NCBI GenBank assembly: GCA_030533445.1
Contig: CM060068.1
Span: forward strand, 20,836,510 to 20,900,509
Direction of reading: 5' to 3'
Source: Cyprinodon diabolis
Taxonomy: Eukaryota; Chordata; Actinopteri; Cyprinodontiformes; Cyprinodontidae
Length of the DNA stretch: 64,000 nucleotides
The translations under genes and the position numbers were made by a program. Position 1 is the stretch's first letter, and the number at the start of each line of letters is the position of its first letter. The notes under the pieces were generated by a model that was not told the DNA's origin, ran no database searches, and was given only the letters and a program-made list of their open reading frames with translations. This document shows positions 1-12,651 of this stretch, one piece after another.

Positions 1-746
1 ATTGGTATTAACTGTACTAGACAGTGAGTCATCCCTGGGTAGGTTACAATTTAGCTCAGTTTTTTCTTTTAAGACTTCCATCTGTCCCTGGTCCTCTTTC
101 AAACCAGGAGAACCAGAGGTAAGTTCCTCTCTCGGTGCTTCTGGAGGCGCCTCCAGTGTCAGTGCAACTTCAAAGTATCTGAGTTTCTCAAGAGATTTTT
201 GAGGCACAATTGTGTAGGTTGTCATCCCGACTTTAGGGATATAGTCTCTCGTGAGTTCGTTTGAAGGCTTTGGCTTTAACTCAGGGTCTGCTACATGCAT
301 AGATGGTGCTTTCTTTGGAGACACCATGCTTGGATTTGAGTCTTGGCCCAGTGAGGGTGATGAAGTATTGACTGAGGCAAGTTCAGGCTTAGGGGGCTGC
401 AGCTCGTCTGTTGAAGTGGCCATATCTTTTTTCTCTGTAGACCCTAAGGCGACTAAATCTGCTGATAAGGAAACTTTGTCAACATGTTGCTGTGCAGGGA
501 CAGAGGGTCCTAAAGAATCTGTTTGCAGTAGAGATTCTTCTCCTGCTGGACGCGGTTCATTGGTGGTCACTGAACTTGCCGACCCATCTGGCAATTCTCT
601 TGGGGGTTCTGCAAGTTCATCACTGGAGGCCTGGACTTCCGCATCCTTTTTCACAGGCGGAAGTGGGCCCCTTTCACTGCTGTTAACTTTAGTCTCTTCA
701 GGAACAGGCTGTGGGTAAACCTCATCTGCCTGAACTGCGGTGCTTT
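1..746 (-). CDS. cobll1: cobll1 large exon (partial, runs off left edge)
   Basis: Open minus-strand frame of at least 248 codons after the acceptor at 747-748. The N-terminal part is Ser/Pro/Glu-rich and low in complexity (disordered). Near its 3' part is the family's conserved segment, [21 protein letters not shown] followed by [17 protein letters not shown], which corresponds to the human COBLL1 region starting KPKPSNE. No stop occurs before base 1, so the exon continues leftwards. Plus-strand open frames at 2-202 and 251-718 are its shadows. Confidence 0.95.
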
Positions 747-3700
747 CTGTAAAGAAAATTAGAATAGATGATATGAAATGGACAAAAAATAACAGAAAGT
801 TAAGATGTAGGACAGTATAACTCTGCCAGATATGGGAGATGAGTGACTATTGCAATACTACAGTAGATTAGTAAGAGAATTCCAGAAATATATGATGTAT
901 GATTAACTTATACAAAGTAAACCCCACTCATTCACATTTGTGACAGAACAAAAAAGGCTCTGCTTTGGCATAATTCTTAACAAAAACTGGTGTATAGGTG
1001 CCGTCTTGTTTTCCTGGTGAACCAAAGAAGACACTTTTTACTAAAGGTGTTTCAAACTGAGCTTTGGAGAGTTTTTTCACTTCACATACCATACTATTTA
1101 CTATGCCCAGTGGGCATCATATGAGCCCCAGATCAGGGTAGTTGCCAGTGGGCATAAAACATGGGCTATATTTTATACTCAAGATAACCAGAAAGTGTTA
1201 AAACTGCCAAAGAAGTCTCTAGCAACTCTTTGATGATTAAAATTTGGCTACATTTATTGAAATGCTTGTTTGGAGCACATATAACTTTGCCACAGGAGAT
1301 TTATCTTATGAAAAGATTTCAACAATTTTCTCCCACTAAATAAAAGCACTCAAAATATTTTTTTTTTTACAGGTTAAGATGCTCTGACAGGACAGAATTT
1401 CATTTCAAAGCTTCAGTACACCTTAAGGAGTTGCCATTAAATATCTCTTTATAAGACTGGTCCTGTTGTAAATGGAGAAAGTGCTTACCAGTGATAATGG
1501 GTTCAAATGGGTTTGAGCCATCAATTTTCTTAATACCCTCTGCTGTGCAATCATTTATAAAGCTGTCCACCCTTCTGAATAAAAAAAAAAAAAAAAGAGT
1601 TAAAACTTCTGTAAACCTTAAAAAAAAAACAATATAGCATTGCCTTATGTAGCATCAGAAGAGTTCGTACTTGCCATCTGAGGATAGATCAAGACACTGA
1701 TCTTCCCCACCAGCCTCCAATGTACTCCCACTCACAGCATCTGGAGACGGTGAGTGGATTGAGGATTCTGGGGACAGAGAAAGGCTGCTATTCTGCCCCT
1801 GAGTATTAGTAGAGGCTGAGGAAATTACAGACCCAGCAGCCTCCTCCTGCTCCATGATCTCCTGTAGTTTGGTAGAAGCTGAAGTTTCTGTAAAAAAAAA
1901 AAAAAAAAAAAAACAGCAAAAATATTTTTTTTACTCCCATTTTTCCTTCATTCCATCATGGTTCCACAAAAAAAGTAAAAATCCTTTCAGTTTCATGCCA
2001 CAGTCTCGAAGTTGATCTTATCTATGAAGAGCTAAAGGTTGAAATCAGTTGAAGCAAAAACTAGTCCGCAGTTATAAAGAGCTGTGGTCTTATGCCCCTA
2101 AATCCTAGTAATAGTTTCTGCAATAATTGATATAAATTATACATTTTCCCTTTTATAAAAGTAAAATAATGAAAGACCATTCTTCTTCAAAAGTTAACAT
2201 TCTAGTTTGCTTTATCTTTTTAGATTAAGCAATCCAATTTCCTCTCAGAATAAACAATTTTATTGCAACTGAATAATACCATTAATAATAATAATACAGC
2301 TTAATACAAGAATATACTAAATTCATCATATTATACTGTAGAAATTAATCATATATTTCTGGGATCCCCTTACTACTCATAAGTGGCATTGCAATAGTCC
2401 CTCATCCAACATTTCTGGCAGAGCTATACTTAAAATGATTAACATCTTATCATTTTTCCTTTTAATTTACATGTTTACACAGTTTGCTAATATCTTCTAT
2501 ATACCTGTAATGGTTTTAAGATTTGAGTCAATGTACAGCAATTTATGGAACACTTTGATAAGAAATCCTATAAGCAGAAAGCTTATTGTACTGAGAGACT
2601 ATTTTAGTGATATATGTACTAGATATGCGTTATGCAGCCTTGGCCTTGAACATTTCTAATGCATTAATCCCCAATTAAATATGACTTAGTTATGTTCCTC
2701 CCATAATAATGGGATTTAGTTTGACTTACAGATGCTGCAATCAAAACTGAGGTCAGTACTCATCAATTATTGCATCCATTAGGGGAAATTATAAATAATT
2801 TTGCTTGCAGTTGAATGTACCAACATAGGCCCCCTATTAGGGTATTGATATACGCAGTATCTATTGATATAGAATCTATTGATAATCTTAAAAACAAATA
2901 CTAACATTAATATATTAAATCATTAGTATCAGGTGTTGTGTTTTAACAGTTATGTTCCTACAGATATACAGAGTATGAGAAAGAGGGAAACAAACGTGAA
3001 AACCAAGACAAGAAACAGAGGGGGAAAAAAAAGTATCATTAAGAAAACGTTATGGATAAAGTTGTTTGGCTTTTAGTAGTTGATGGTCAGACGCAGGATA
3101 TAAAAGTATTGTAACTTTGATAGGATTTTTAAAAAGCTAAAATGTTAGTGTCAAAGTATCCAGCAATATATTCAGGTTTAAGAGAGGAAATGTGTATGCA
3201 TAGTTCTGATACAACTATTGATACAGGCCATTTGGTTTACTTAACCTCAGTATAATGAGGAAAAAAACTGCTTAAACATGTGAGCCTCAGTTTAAACCAT
3301 TACAGGTTTCAGATAGAGTAAGTAAAACAGCAAAAAGTGATATAACTGAACTACTAAATGCAAAAACAGGAGTGGTTGCTTAGAATAAAATGTACTTGTG
3401 TCCATCACAAAAACCAAATAAAATGTAAAATTTTTACAATTATTTATCTATTAAAAAAAAAAAAACTAAGCACATCAGGATATTATTACTGCATCTGTGC
3501 ATTTTTATAGAATTACATTCTTCTCATATTTAAGAAAACAAAAAGAACTGCCCCTTCCCGAGTAAAATACCACCAGCATGAATTATTTAGAAATCCTTTC
3601 ATCTTTTGGTGTGTATACAGGACAGGTGGCGTTTCCTCTAACAGGACAATAGGGCACACATAATCACAGGAAAGTAGGTTTAGAATTGGATACATTTAAA

Positions 3701-6700
3701 CCAATCAAAAGAAAAAGAAAATACAAAAGAATTTAGCAAGTACAAAGATCAGAAAATAAGATCCAACAAAGATGGTGTTGCCTACAGATTTTAGGAAAAT
3801 ACAAAACCCAAAAATAAGCTTTGATATTTAACAAGGGGAAACATGCTTCATTAAAACAGGAAAGCAGCCCCCTTTTTTCTATATTAAAACCAGGTTCTTG
3901 GTGCATGATTCTAATGAATTAAGATTTAATACAGTAAGATTAATCTAATTAAGAGAAATAACTCCACCACCCAGTTTAGTTCCCAGGACCTTGGTCTACA
4001 AAATGTGCACTACACATTAGAATACACTAGAAGGCGCAAGAGTGAAAGATATTAAAAGTTAGACTGTGCTTTAAAAGTTCTACCAAAACCATTTAAAGGT
4101 TACCTTATAAATTCCTTATTACCCCCCCTCAAGATAAACAAAAACACATTGTACTTAACCTGAAAGCTAATTAATTTCAGACCTTGTAAATGTTCCTCTT
4201 CTGACTGAGTTTTTTGGACAACAGGACTCGGAGATGTTGGAGGTGGAGGAGCCTTGCGTTTGGTCCTCTTTAGTGACGATTCTGCTGAGGATCCAAGACT
4301 TACAGGACTGCTCTGTATGGTAGATTTAAAACATGCCAAATTTGCAAAATACAGAGATAAAAAAATAAAAAATAAACTTTTTTTTTTTTTAAATCAGAGC
4401 TTAAATCTCATGCTTACAATCCACTTACCTGAATCCCATCAAGTTGGGTGTTGGACTCAGAGTTGATTCTCTGGCGAGCAGTAAAGTCTGACTGAATGCT
4501 CTGAGACATGAGGGCCGGTGGTTGAGGCGCACGTCGCTTCTTAGACACATTGGAGAATGTAGGAGACCCAACTGGGGATGAATTTGAGCAGGGTAAGGCC
4601 ATGCTGAGTGGTCGGGGCTTGCTGACATGCACAGGAGAAGCTGGGGCACTGGCTGTCGTTGGCTTTAAAGAGTAAACATCCAATCAGAATTTGATAAGAG
4701 GCCTGTTTCCAAACACAGTGAACATTGGCCAGTGGTAAACTAAAGACAAATCCCTTTCACATCTAAATATACTGTAGGAGAGCTAAAGGCATTCATATCT
4801 TAAGAGTACTAAGGCTCAGTAAAGTTTAGAGTGCAGATAAAAATTGGTTTACAGTTCAATAATCACCTCTGATTTCTTTCTACTTTTTCTAAATTTGCTG
4901 AAGAGGCCTTTATTTTCCTTTTCCTTCTGATTTTTTTCTTCACCTGAGATCACTGCTCCTGCAAAATGAAAACATCAAAACTGTTTTAGTGCTCAAGACA
5001 GTACTTAAAACAGTTCAAAACAATAAGACTGATCTATTAGGGTCATAAAAAAAAATGCTATTAAAACATACCAGCAGAGACTGGTGAGCTTGAAGATATA
5101 GGTGAAGCAAGTTGTCCTGCAGAGAGATTTAAAGATTTAGCTCGTAACAGACAGCCATTCCAAATAAACTAAAGGATAAAAGAAAATTAAGAAAAGGCAA
5201 GCTGGTTCTGTAGAGTATGATGACAAAGTAAGAGCAAATAAAAGGAGCTACACATTATAAAACCAAATCAAACTGAATGTGCTGTAGCTGGAGTGCAGGC
5301 ATGCGTCAAAAAGTCACTGAACACTGCTCCTAGTGCGAACCAACTTTGTATCCAGCCTGCAGAAAAGATGCTTCCAAGAAAAGAAGTTCATGTAGCCTCA
5401 AGCTCTTTCTAGCATTTCCAGGTTAAAACTCATTATCTGTGCACATAAATATCCTCTTTCATCCTGCAAATCGCCCACTGTTCATTGTGCCATTTTGTTT
5501 TCACTATTCAAGTAAGAGTAAGTTGGTGTGCTGCTTATTTTCTGAAACTCATTGGAACCCTTTCCTGTCGGATGCCCGACTTTTCCTGTTTGGTTGTGAA
5601 ATTCAGGAGCTTGATTGGGAGGCTGCAGCAATGTCCAGCAAAACCCTCTTGCAGAATCGCTCCAATTAGCTGCCTTGCCTTGGTCAAGAACCCACACTGC
5701 CTGTGGCTGATGTTAGTGTCAAATTGATATTAATTATTTTGAGTCATTATAATGCCTGCATTGCAGCGACACCGTTGTGAGTGCGAGTCTGGCTTCAATG
5801 TCCAATTAACAGCATGATTTCAATATATCGAAACGTACCTTTTGTGTCTTTTGCGTAAACTTCCCTTATTTCGTGATCATTGAGAGACCCAGACAAGTCT
5901 AAAGGGGTGGACGATGTAACATCTCTCAGCAGAATTGTAGTTGCTGTGGTGAATTCACATTTCTCACATATTGCTGGTAACAGGTCACGGAGAGGAACTC
6001 GAGGATTCACTCGTAATACAGTCTTCTGGCTCTTTTTAAAGTTTATCACCATCCGAACAGTTGCCTGGAACATAGTGAGTCAGTCTCTTTATTTATTCGT
6101 ACTTGGACCACAAAAAGTTACCCCTACTGTAGTGAACCCAACTTTTACTCCGTTTTCTCTGGCCAGTGACAGGAGTGTCAGAAACTAAAAGATCAAATCC
6201 TTTTCTGATCAGTAAATTCAACATATCTACTCATTTACGGAATTAACCAACAAGTTTAAAGTTACGAGTATTGTTGGGCTGTTTAGAAATCAAGTGAGAG
6301 AGAATGTGGCATTGTAAAAAGGAAACTGTATTCCATACAACATGTCCAGACTTGTCTCTGATCAATGCAAGCTGCAAAGACTGAATGTTTCAGCAGAGCA
6401 CAGGAAGACTGATTGGAATCCAGCAAAGGTGCCCCATCGGATCCTATTCACAGTAGCTTCAGTCTATGTCAAAGAACATTCGGATTTAAGAAATGTTGGA
6501 ATAAAATGATTACAGTTGGTAATGCTGACAACACTATTTAATCTTTTTGCCTATCTAGTATACTAAAAAGACAAGGCAAATATAGTTTAAATGTTTCAGC
6601 TCAACTCTGTTCTGCAAGCTGTCTCCAACAATTAACAATTCTAATGCCACTTTGTTTTTGTTGTTTTTTTTTTTTTTTTTTTTTTACACTGCCTGAAATC

Positions 6701-9700
6701 TGTATCAACTAACCCCTGGCTCACACCGACTCCGGTCTTACCGTTGCGGTGCGGTGGGTGCGGCGCCGCAGTGATTCCAAGTCATTAAAAAGACGTAAAC
6801 CTCTCTCACCGGCTGCTGAGCTGTCCGGCTGCGGTTACCGAGACACTCCGGCGCTGCAGAAAATTCAGCAAGAAAGCTATCCTTGCGGCATGCCGGAGCC
6901 CTCCGCAACAAGCTCTCGCAAATATCCTTATTTGGGCCGTGTTATCGCGTGAAGTTATGTGAACTCAAGTGAACTTCTGTTAAATCTCCGGACCTGTTGC
7001 CGGAGCCGCAGAGCCGCACCGCACCGTAGTCAAAAGGGCGGTGTGAGAGGGGGTGTGCGGGAGTTGCGGTCTCCGTCGGCTCGGTAACCGCACCGGAGCC
7101 AGTGTGAGCAAGGGGTAATGGTGGCAATCAGCAACTCCAAGCTCAACCAAAAAGGAATTCTGAATTTTGCATATCTGTTATTATGTTTGATGGCTTACCT
7201 CTGGCATCGGTGGACCAGTCTTTTTATTTTTATCATCTCCCTTTGGTTTCAGTATGATCTTTTCTGCACCCAAACTTCCTATACGAGCATTGGGTTTAAG
7301 CTTAACACTGTTCCTGTTGGCAGTGACCAATTCTAAAGTGTGGCTCGATGGATTCAGGTGATAGGTTGCGCAAAGGGTTACCAACAGATCCATCAGGGCT
7401 TTGCTGGAAGACAAAAGAAAACAGGAAAGTGGGAAAAAAATGTTATAAAGAGAAGAACTTAAGTGTGTGTGCGTTTACATTTTTTCATTATAGCAACAAA
7501 AAACATCTATGACGCTATACAGATGAGAGGTTAGATGAGCTCAGGAGGGCCAGCTGGGAGACAGAAGTTGGGAGACAGAGGAATTCTAGTAAAAACACTA
7601 TAGCTGTTGGACAGTGTCCCTCACCCTGTGCACGAAACTGTTCAAAAGCTGAAGGGCTTCTTCATTGAAACACTGCTTTACCCTACGAGCTACAAGGTTT
7701 GTTGTTACAGATCCTTCCTCCTAGCAACTGTTAGTTTATACCGGTCACTACTCCCAACACTCTATACCCTGTGAACAGGTGTGCTGTTAATTAAACCATT
7801 TTTCAATATTTGGCTATTGCCACTTTTCATGTAAAGCACTTCCATTTTGTACATTTATTAATTTATCCTTTTCAGTTGCAGCACTTTTTTTTCCCTGCTG
7901 TGTGATAATAAAGGTTTTTAGTCAGTTTTTGAGATGAGGTTTCAGAATCCTTTTCAAAATACTGTTGATGTTTAGTCACCAATTCTCCTAACTACACCCG
8001 AAGCAAGCCAAAAAACCCCAAAACAAACCAAACATTTCTGACCAAACAATTCAGATTTAATTCACTTTCAGAACGAGTTAATCCTGTGACACAAACATTT
8101 TAATTCAATTCAACTAAATTTTGTTTATTTCTATAACAGCAATTCACAACACATGTCATCGGAAGGCACTTTACAGAGACAATTCAGCCAGGTCATATAT
8201 TCAAACTGATTCAAAGTTTTTTCTAAAGCCGGGCATACACTGTGCAATATTTTCAATCGTTGCACAGAGCTACAACTCAAACTGTTAAAAGTTCACAGAT
8301 CACAATGCATGTTCTCACACTGTGTGGCCCAACACTCCGTTGCAATCTTGCGATGGGCAACTGATTTTCAAACATGTTTGATTTTCTCCTGACTTTACGA
8401 TTCCTGATTGGGAGGTTCGTGAGAGGTGAATCGCCCCTCGTTAGCCCCTGTAGAGTACACAACACGAGATGAGGCAGAAACTAGGCCCGATCAAAAAAGT
8501 TCTTGCACGACTGGAGAAGGGCTAAAAAATAAATAAATTGTACAGTACTTGCCCGGCTTAAGGAAAGCTAGCTGATTGCATTGACTCATTGACTTGAAGG
8601 CAATCCCTCACACCTGCTTGTAGCGACAGTAGGGAGGAAAAACTTAATTTTAACAGGAAAAAACCTCCAGCAGAACCAGGCTCAGTGTGAGCGGCCTTCT
8701 GCCATGGAGACAGAAGCAGATATACAGAAGGAAGCAGAGATATAAAAGGCAACTGTGAGTCTCTTTATATATTTAAAACACTAAAAGCAACAAAACATGA
8801 AAGAAATGCTTAAATTATTATTTAGTGGCAGCAAAGTCTCAAATTCCTTTTGAATCCCATCAAATACTACTCCACAATCTAAATTCAGGTCAAATGTCAA
8901 CTAGGTAATTTCACACCAAGCAGAGACTTTGTAAAATGTTCCTTGAGATTTATTTAAACTCTATTCGGCTCTTTTTAAAGACAAAATTATTTATGTATTG
9001 ATTGATTTTTTTTATATTAAATATACATGTGGCAAGCATAAAAAAAAAAATAACCCTCATCAAACCAGGACTGGATATTTTACACTGTAACAGTGTAAAA
9101 CAGTGATGCACAATGCAAACATTTATGAAAAACTGACAAAAACATGCACTCTTATTTGCACACGATGAAAATGAGGAAGTGTTAACATTTGTCTCATCTC
9201 TTAAACCGATTGAAAAAAATAAAAATGTTATTACAGCTGGAGTTAATTTGTGCTTATTTTTGGTTTTTAAAAATTCAGACATGAAGTTCTAAGTCCTAAG
9301 ATGTCAGAATAAAAGTCAAATTAAAGGAGCAACATGAAGCAGTTTATTATATTCGTCTCGCTGATAGCTGCACATAGCGACTGAAGGGTTTAATTCAAAG
9401 CCTGCAGGAGTTTTGGGGAACAAAAGTTCAGACATTTTTAGTTTGTAAATGCTGGTAACATTTTTATTTAAAGCTCTGAACACATTTTAAATGATGAAGT
9501 TAGAAACATTCAATCTTAAATTTGCTCTGATCAAAAAAAGAAGTCCAAGGTGCAGAGAATCCCTTTTAGTTGTGTTTATAGAATGTGTCTCTTTCGAGAA
9601 TGAGACGATGATATCTTAAGTAAACTCTCTTGATGAGCTGAGATAAAGGACTATGCACAGACCTTGCTCTGAAACCGACACGGAGGTATGCACACATGCT

Positions 9701-12602
9701 GATCCGATTAGGGTTGAACAGTACTTAATCCTTTTTTATGAATCTTTATTGCACTGCTGCCTAACGAAACATAAAAAAAAGTAAAAAAAAAAATGTTTAC
9801 TAGAGTTTGTGAGAGAGAAAAACTAAAAACAATGCAATTAAAGTTGGCCGAGTGTACGTATTAACTGGAACCACAATATTCAGGGACTCCACCCATCTGA
9901 CTCAGTCTGGTAGAAGCAGAACGTCATGTGATGACTTAATCCGTCATGTGATGACTTAATCCGTCATCAGTCTCATGATGTTGGGCTTAAATGATGGCTG
10001 TTCAGTGTGTGAAAAGAAAATCCACTCACCATTGTTTTTTTGTTGTTGTTTTTTTTTTGTTTTTTTCTTGACTTTTTACAGAAAAGGTAACATTCATTCA
10101 TACCTTCCTTCGACTTGGGTCTTCTTTTCCAAACCATCGGGCAAAACTACAGTTAGAGATAGCTCTTTATCCATCATGTTCTCTTTCTGGTCCATGGTTA
10201 AATGAGGGTTTCCCAAGCGCCACTGAGAGAAGCCTGGACAATCCACCGTCTTCAGTCCTGGCGGGGATGGGGCTTTGGTTTTGGTCGACACCCTGCAGGT
10301 AGATAAGTAGAAATTCTCAGATTTGCATTTTTTGAAAAAGAAAAACAAGAAAAGAAAAATTCTACTACTTCAAATACCTACTATCACTATATAAAGAAAT
10401 TTAATTTTTCTCTTTAAGACTATGACTGTTGCATCAAGAAATAAAACTCCATATAAGTGCTTTCATTTCTTCTAAGTTTTACAGGGCACTGCTGCTGTAA
10501 CATTTAAAAGGCCACTTTGTACACAAAGTCACAAGACAACTAAGAGGACAGATTTCCTCACTGAGCCTGAAGGCTGAGAAAAAAAAGACATGTGAGAGAT
10601 ACTGACTTAAAAAAAACCCAGAAGATTAAGACCATTTTAACACATTTTAATAATGTGCACTGGTTATAAAGTAAGATACTAGATTGTCAAGCATTTGTCA
10701 AAACTTTGCAGTCCTGCAAACAAGACCAGCATGGTACTTCAATTTAAATGTAGGCAGAGATGGGAAGTAACGAAGTACAAATACTTCGTTACTGTACTCA
10801 AGTAGATTTCTGATATTTTTACTTTACTACTTATTTTTATGGCGAGTTTTTACTTCTACTCCTTACATTTTTACACAAATATCTGTACTTTCTACTCCTT
10901 ACATTTTAAAAAATTGGCTCGTTACTTTAGTTTTGAATCATTTCAATGGAGTTACTGTTATTATTTTTCACGTCATCAATACCAAATTCAATCTACGTTG
11001 AATTTGAAGCACCACTACAAGATTGTGAAAACGGAGCCATTTTCCCCCTCTGTTCCTAAAGTGTAGACGACATCTATCACACACAGCGTCGCGTCCTTTA
11101 CTACATTTCCCAGCATGCACCACAGACCGGCCGTCATGGAGGCGGCAGTTCCAAACAATTCCCCCGGTAATTTACACTAGTTCCGAAATTACAACGTCAC
11201 CTTTCATTCAACACTTTACTTACTCACCAGCGTAGCAAACTCTGAAGGTACCCACTGCGAAAGCTTCAGTATACATTCCGTAGTCTGCAATAAAACTTCC
11301 CATTCAAATTACACATTGTCGCCGTTGGTCCGTCAGCATACATGTCCGTGTGGAAACACGTACCGCATCGGAGCCAGTATCCATTGTCCCAGGGCATTGG
11401 AAAATACTATGTGGGGACAGGGGTGTTAAGTGGGATTTCAATGTATGTAATTGTTAGCATGGTAATTAGTAGGTGAATTGGGACTGTTATCATGGTTAAA
11501 CTATTTAATAGTTATGTATGTTTTTTGTATGAATGATGCTATTGTCTGTATTTTGTTTTCTACAATGTTAACTGTGCTTTATTGGGGATTTGCCTTCCTG
11601 TTTAGTATGGCTTTCCCAATTGGCTGGTTATTGATGGGTCTATTTAAGGGGAACACTCACAATGGCTTGGGAGGAGTGCTTGGAGAGACTGGTTGGAGAA
11701 ACTGCTTTTGAAGGTCTGCTTAGAGAGACTATATTTAAAGTCAGCTTGCTGTGAGGCTGTCAGTGTTTTGTATTGCCTGCAATGGCTGGTTTTGTTTTCT
11801 TTATTTGAAAGTATTTTCTTTGTTTTGTTTTTTCTTTGTCTTCACCGTCACACCAGTAAATAAACCGCTACACGCTTTTGAACTGGAATTTTGTCGTCCG
11901 CTGGTTCTTACCAACTTTTTGCAAGTCATCTGCTTACACCTCCTCTGACGTGAGACGGGAGCTGGCGAGCCGTTATCTCACAAAGATGAATCAACAGATT
12001 CGGCGGTATTCATTCGCTGCAAATCATTGCAGCTTGGTGGCGGTGGCGTTAGCATAGTAGTATGGACGACGAGATGATTGAAAATGAACACAACGGAGAT
12101 CTAGTCCTATTGGCAGACATCCATTTGAAATGTAGGCAACGGCATGAAAAAAGTGGTTTCTACTTTTACTTTTATACTTTAAGTAAATTTACAAGCCTGT
12201 ACTTTGTTACTTTTACTTGAGTAGAGAAGTTTAATCGGTACTTCCACTTTTACCAGAGTATTTTTTAACACAAGTATCTGTACTTTTACTCAAGTATGGA
12301 AAGTGAGTACTTTTGCCATCTCTGAATGTAGGCCATTCCACTTGTCTGATAGCCACAGCTTACAAAAAAAAAAAAAAAAGCCTTGTTAGTAAAACAATAG
12401 TAAATTGGTGCTGATATAAAAGTAATATATATCAGTACCAAAAAACAAATTACATCCACAAAAAAGGTTCTTTTTATGTGCAAGCAACAGTTTTTAAAGT
12501 CTCACACAGGTGAATGTTTCATTCAAATAGAGGAATCCATGCAATGCAAGGTCACAGGCTTAACTGGACATTAGTATCGCTGTGGGGGTGGATGCATGCA
12601 TA

Positions 12603-12651
<49 letters not shown>

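Noticed and set aside
251..718. 155-codon plus-strand ORF
   Set aside because: Antisense shadow of the cobll1 large exon, which has the conserved [14 protein letters not shown] segment on the minus strand.
3513..3695. Possible additional cobll1 exon around 3,560-3,640
   Set aside because: A TTAG acceptor-like site exists but no donor or Cobl-like peptide in any frame fits the needed phase.
8950..9282. 110-codon minus ORF
   Set aside because: Low-complexity AT-rich intron, Phe/Lys/Asn-rich translation, no domain.
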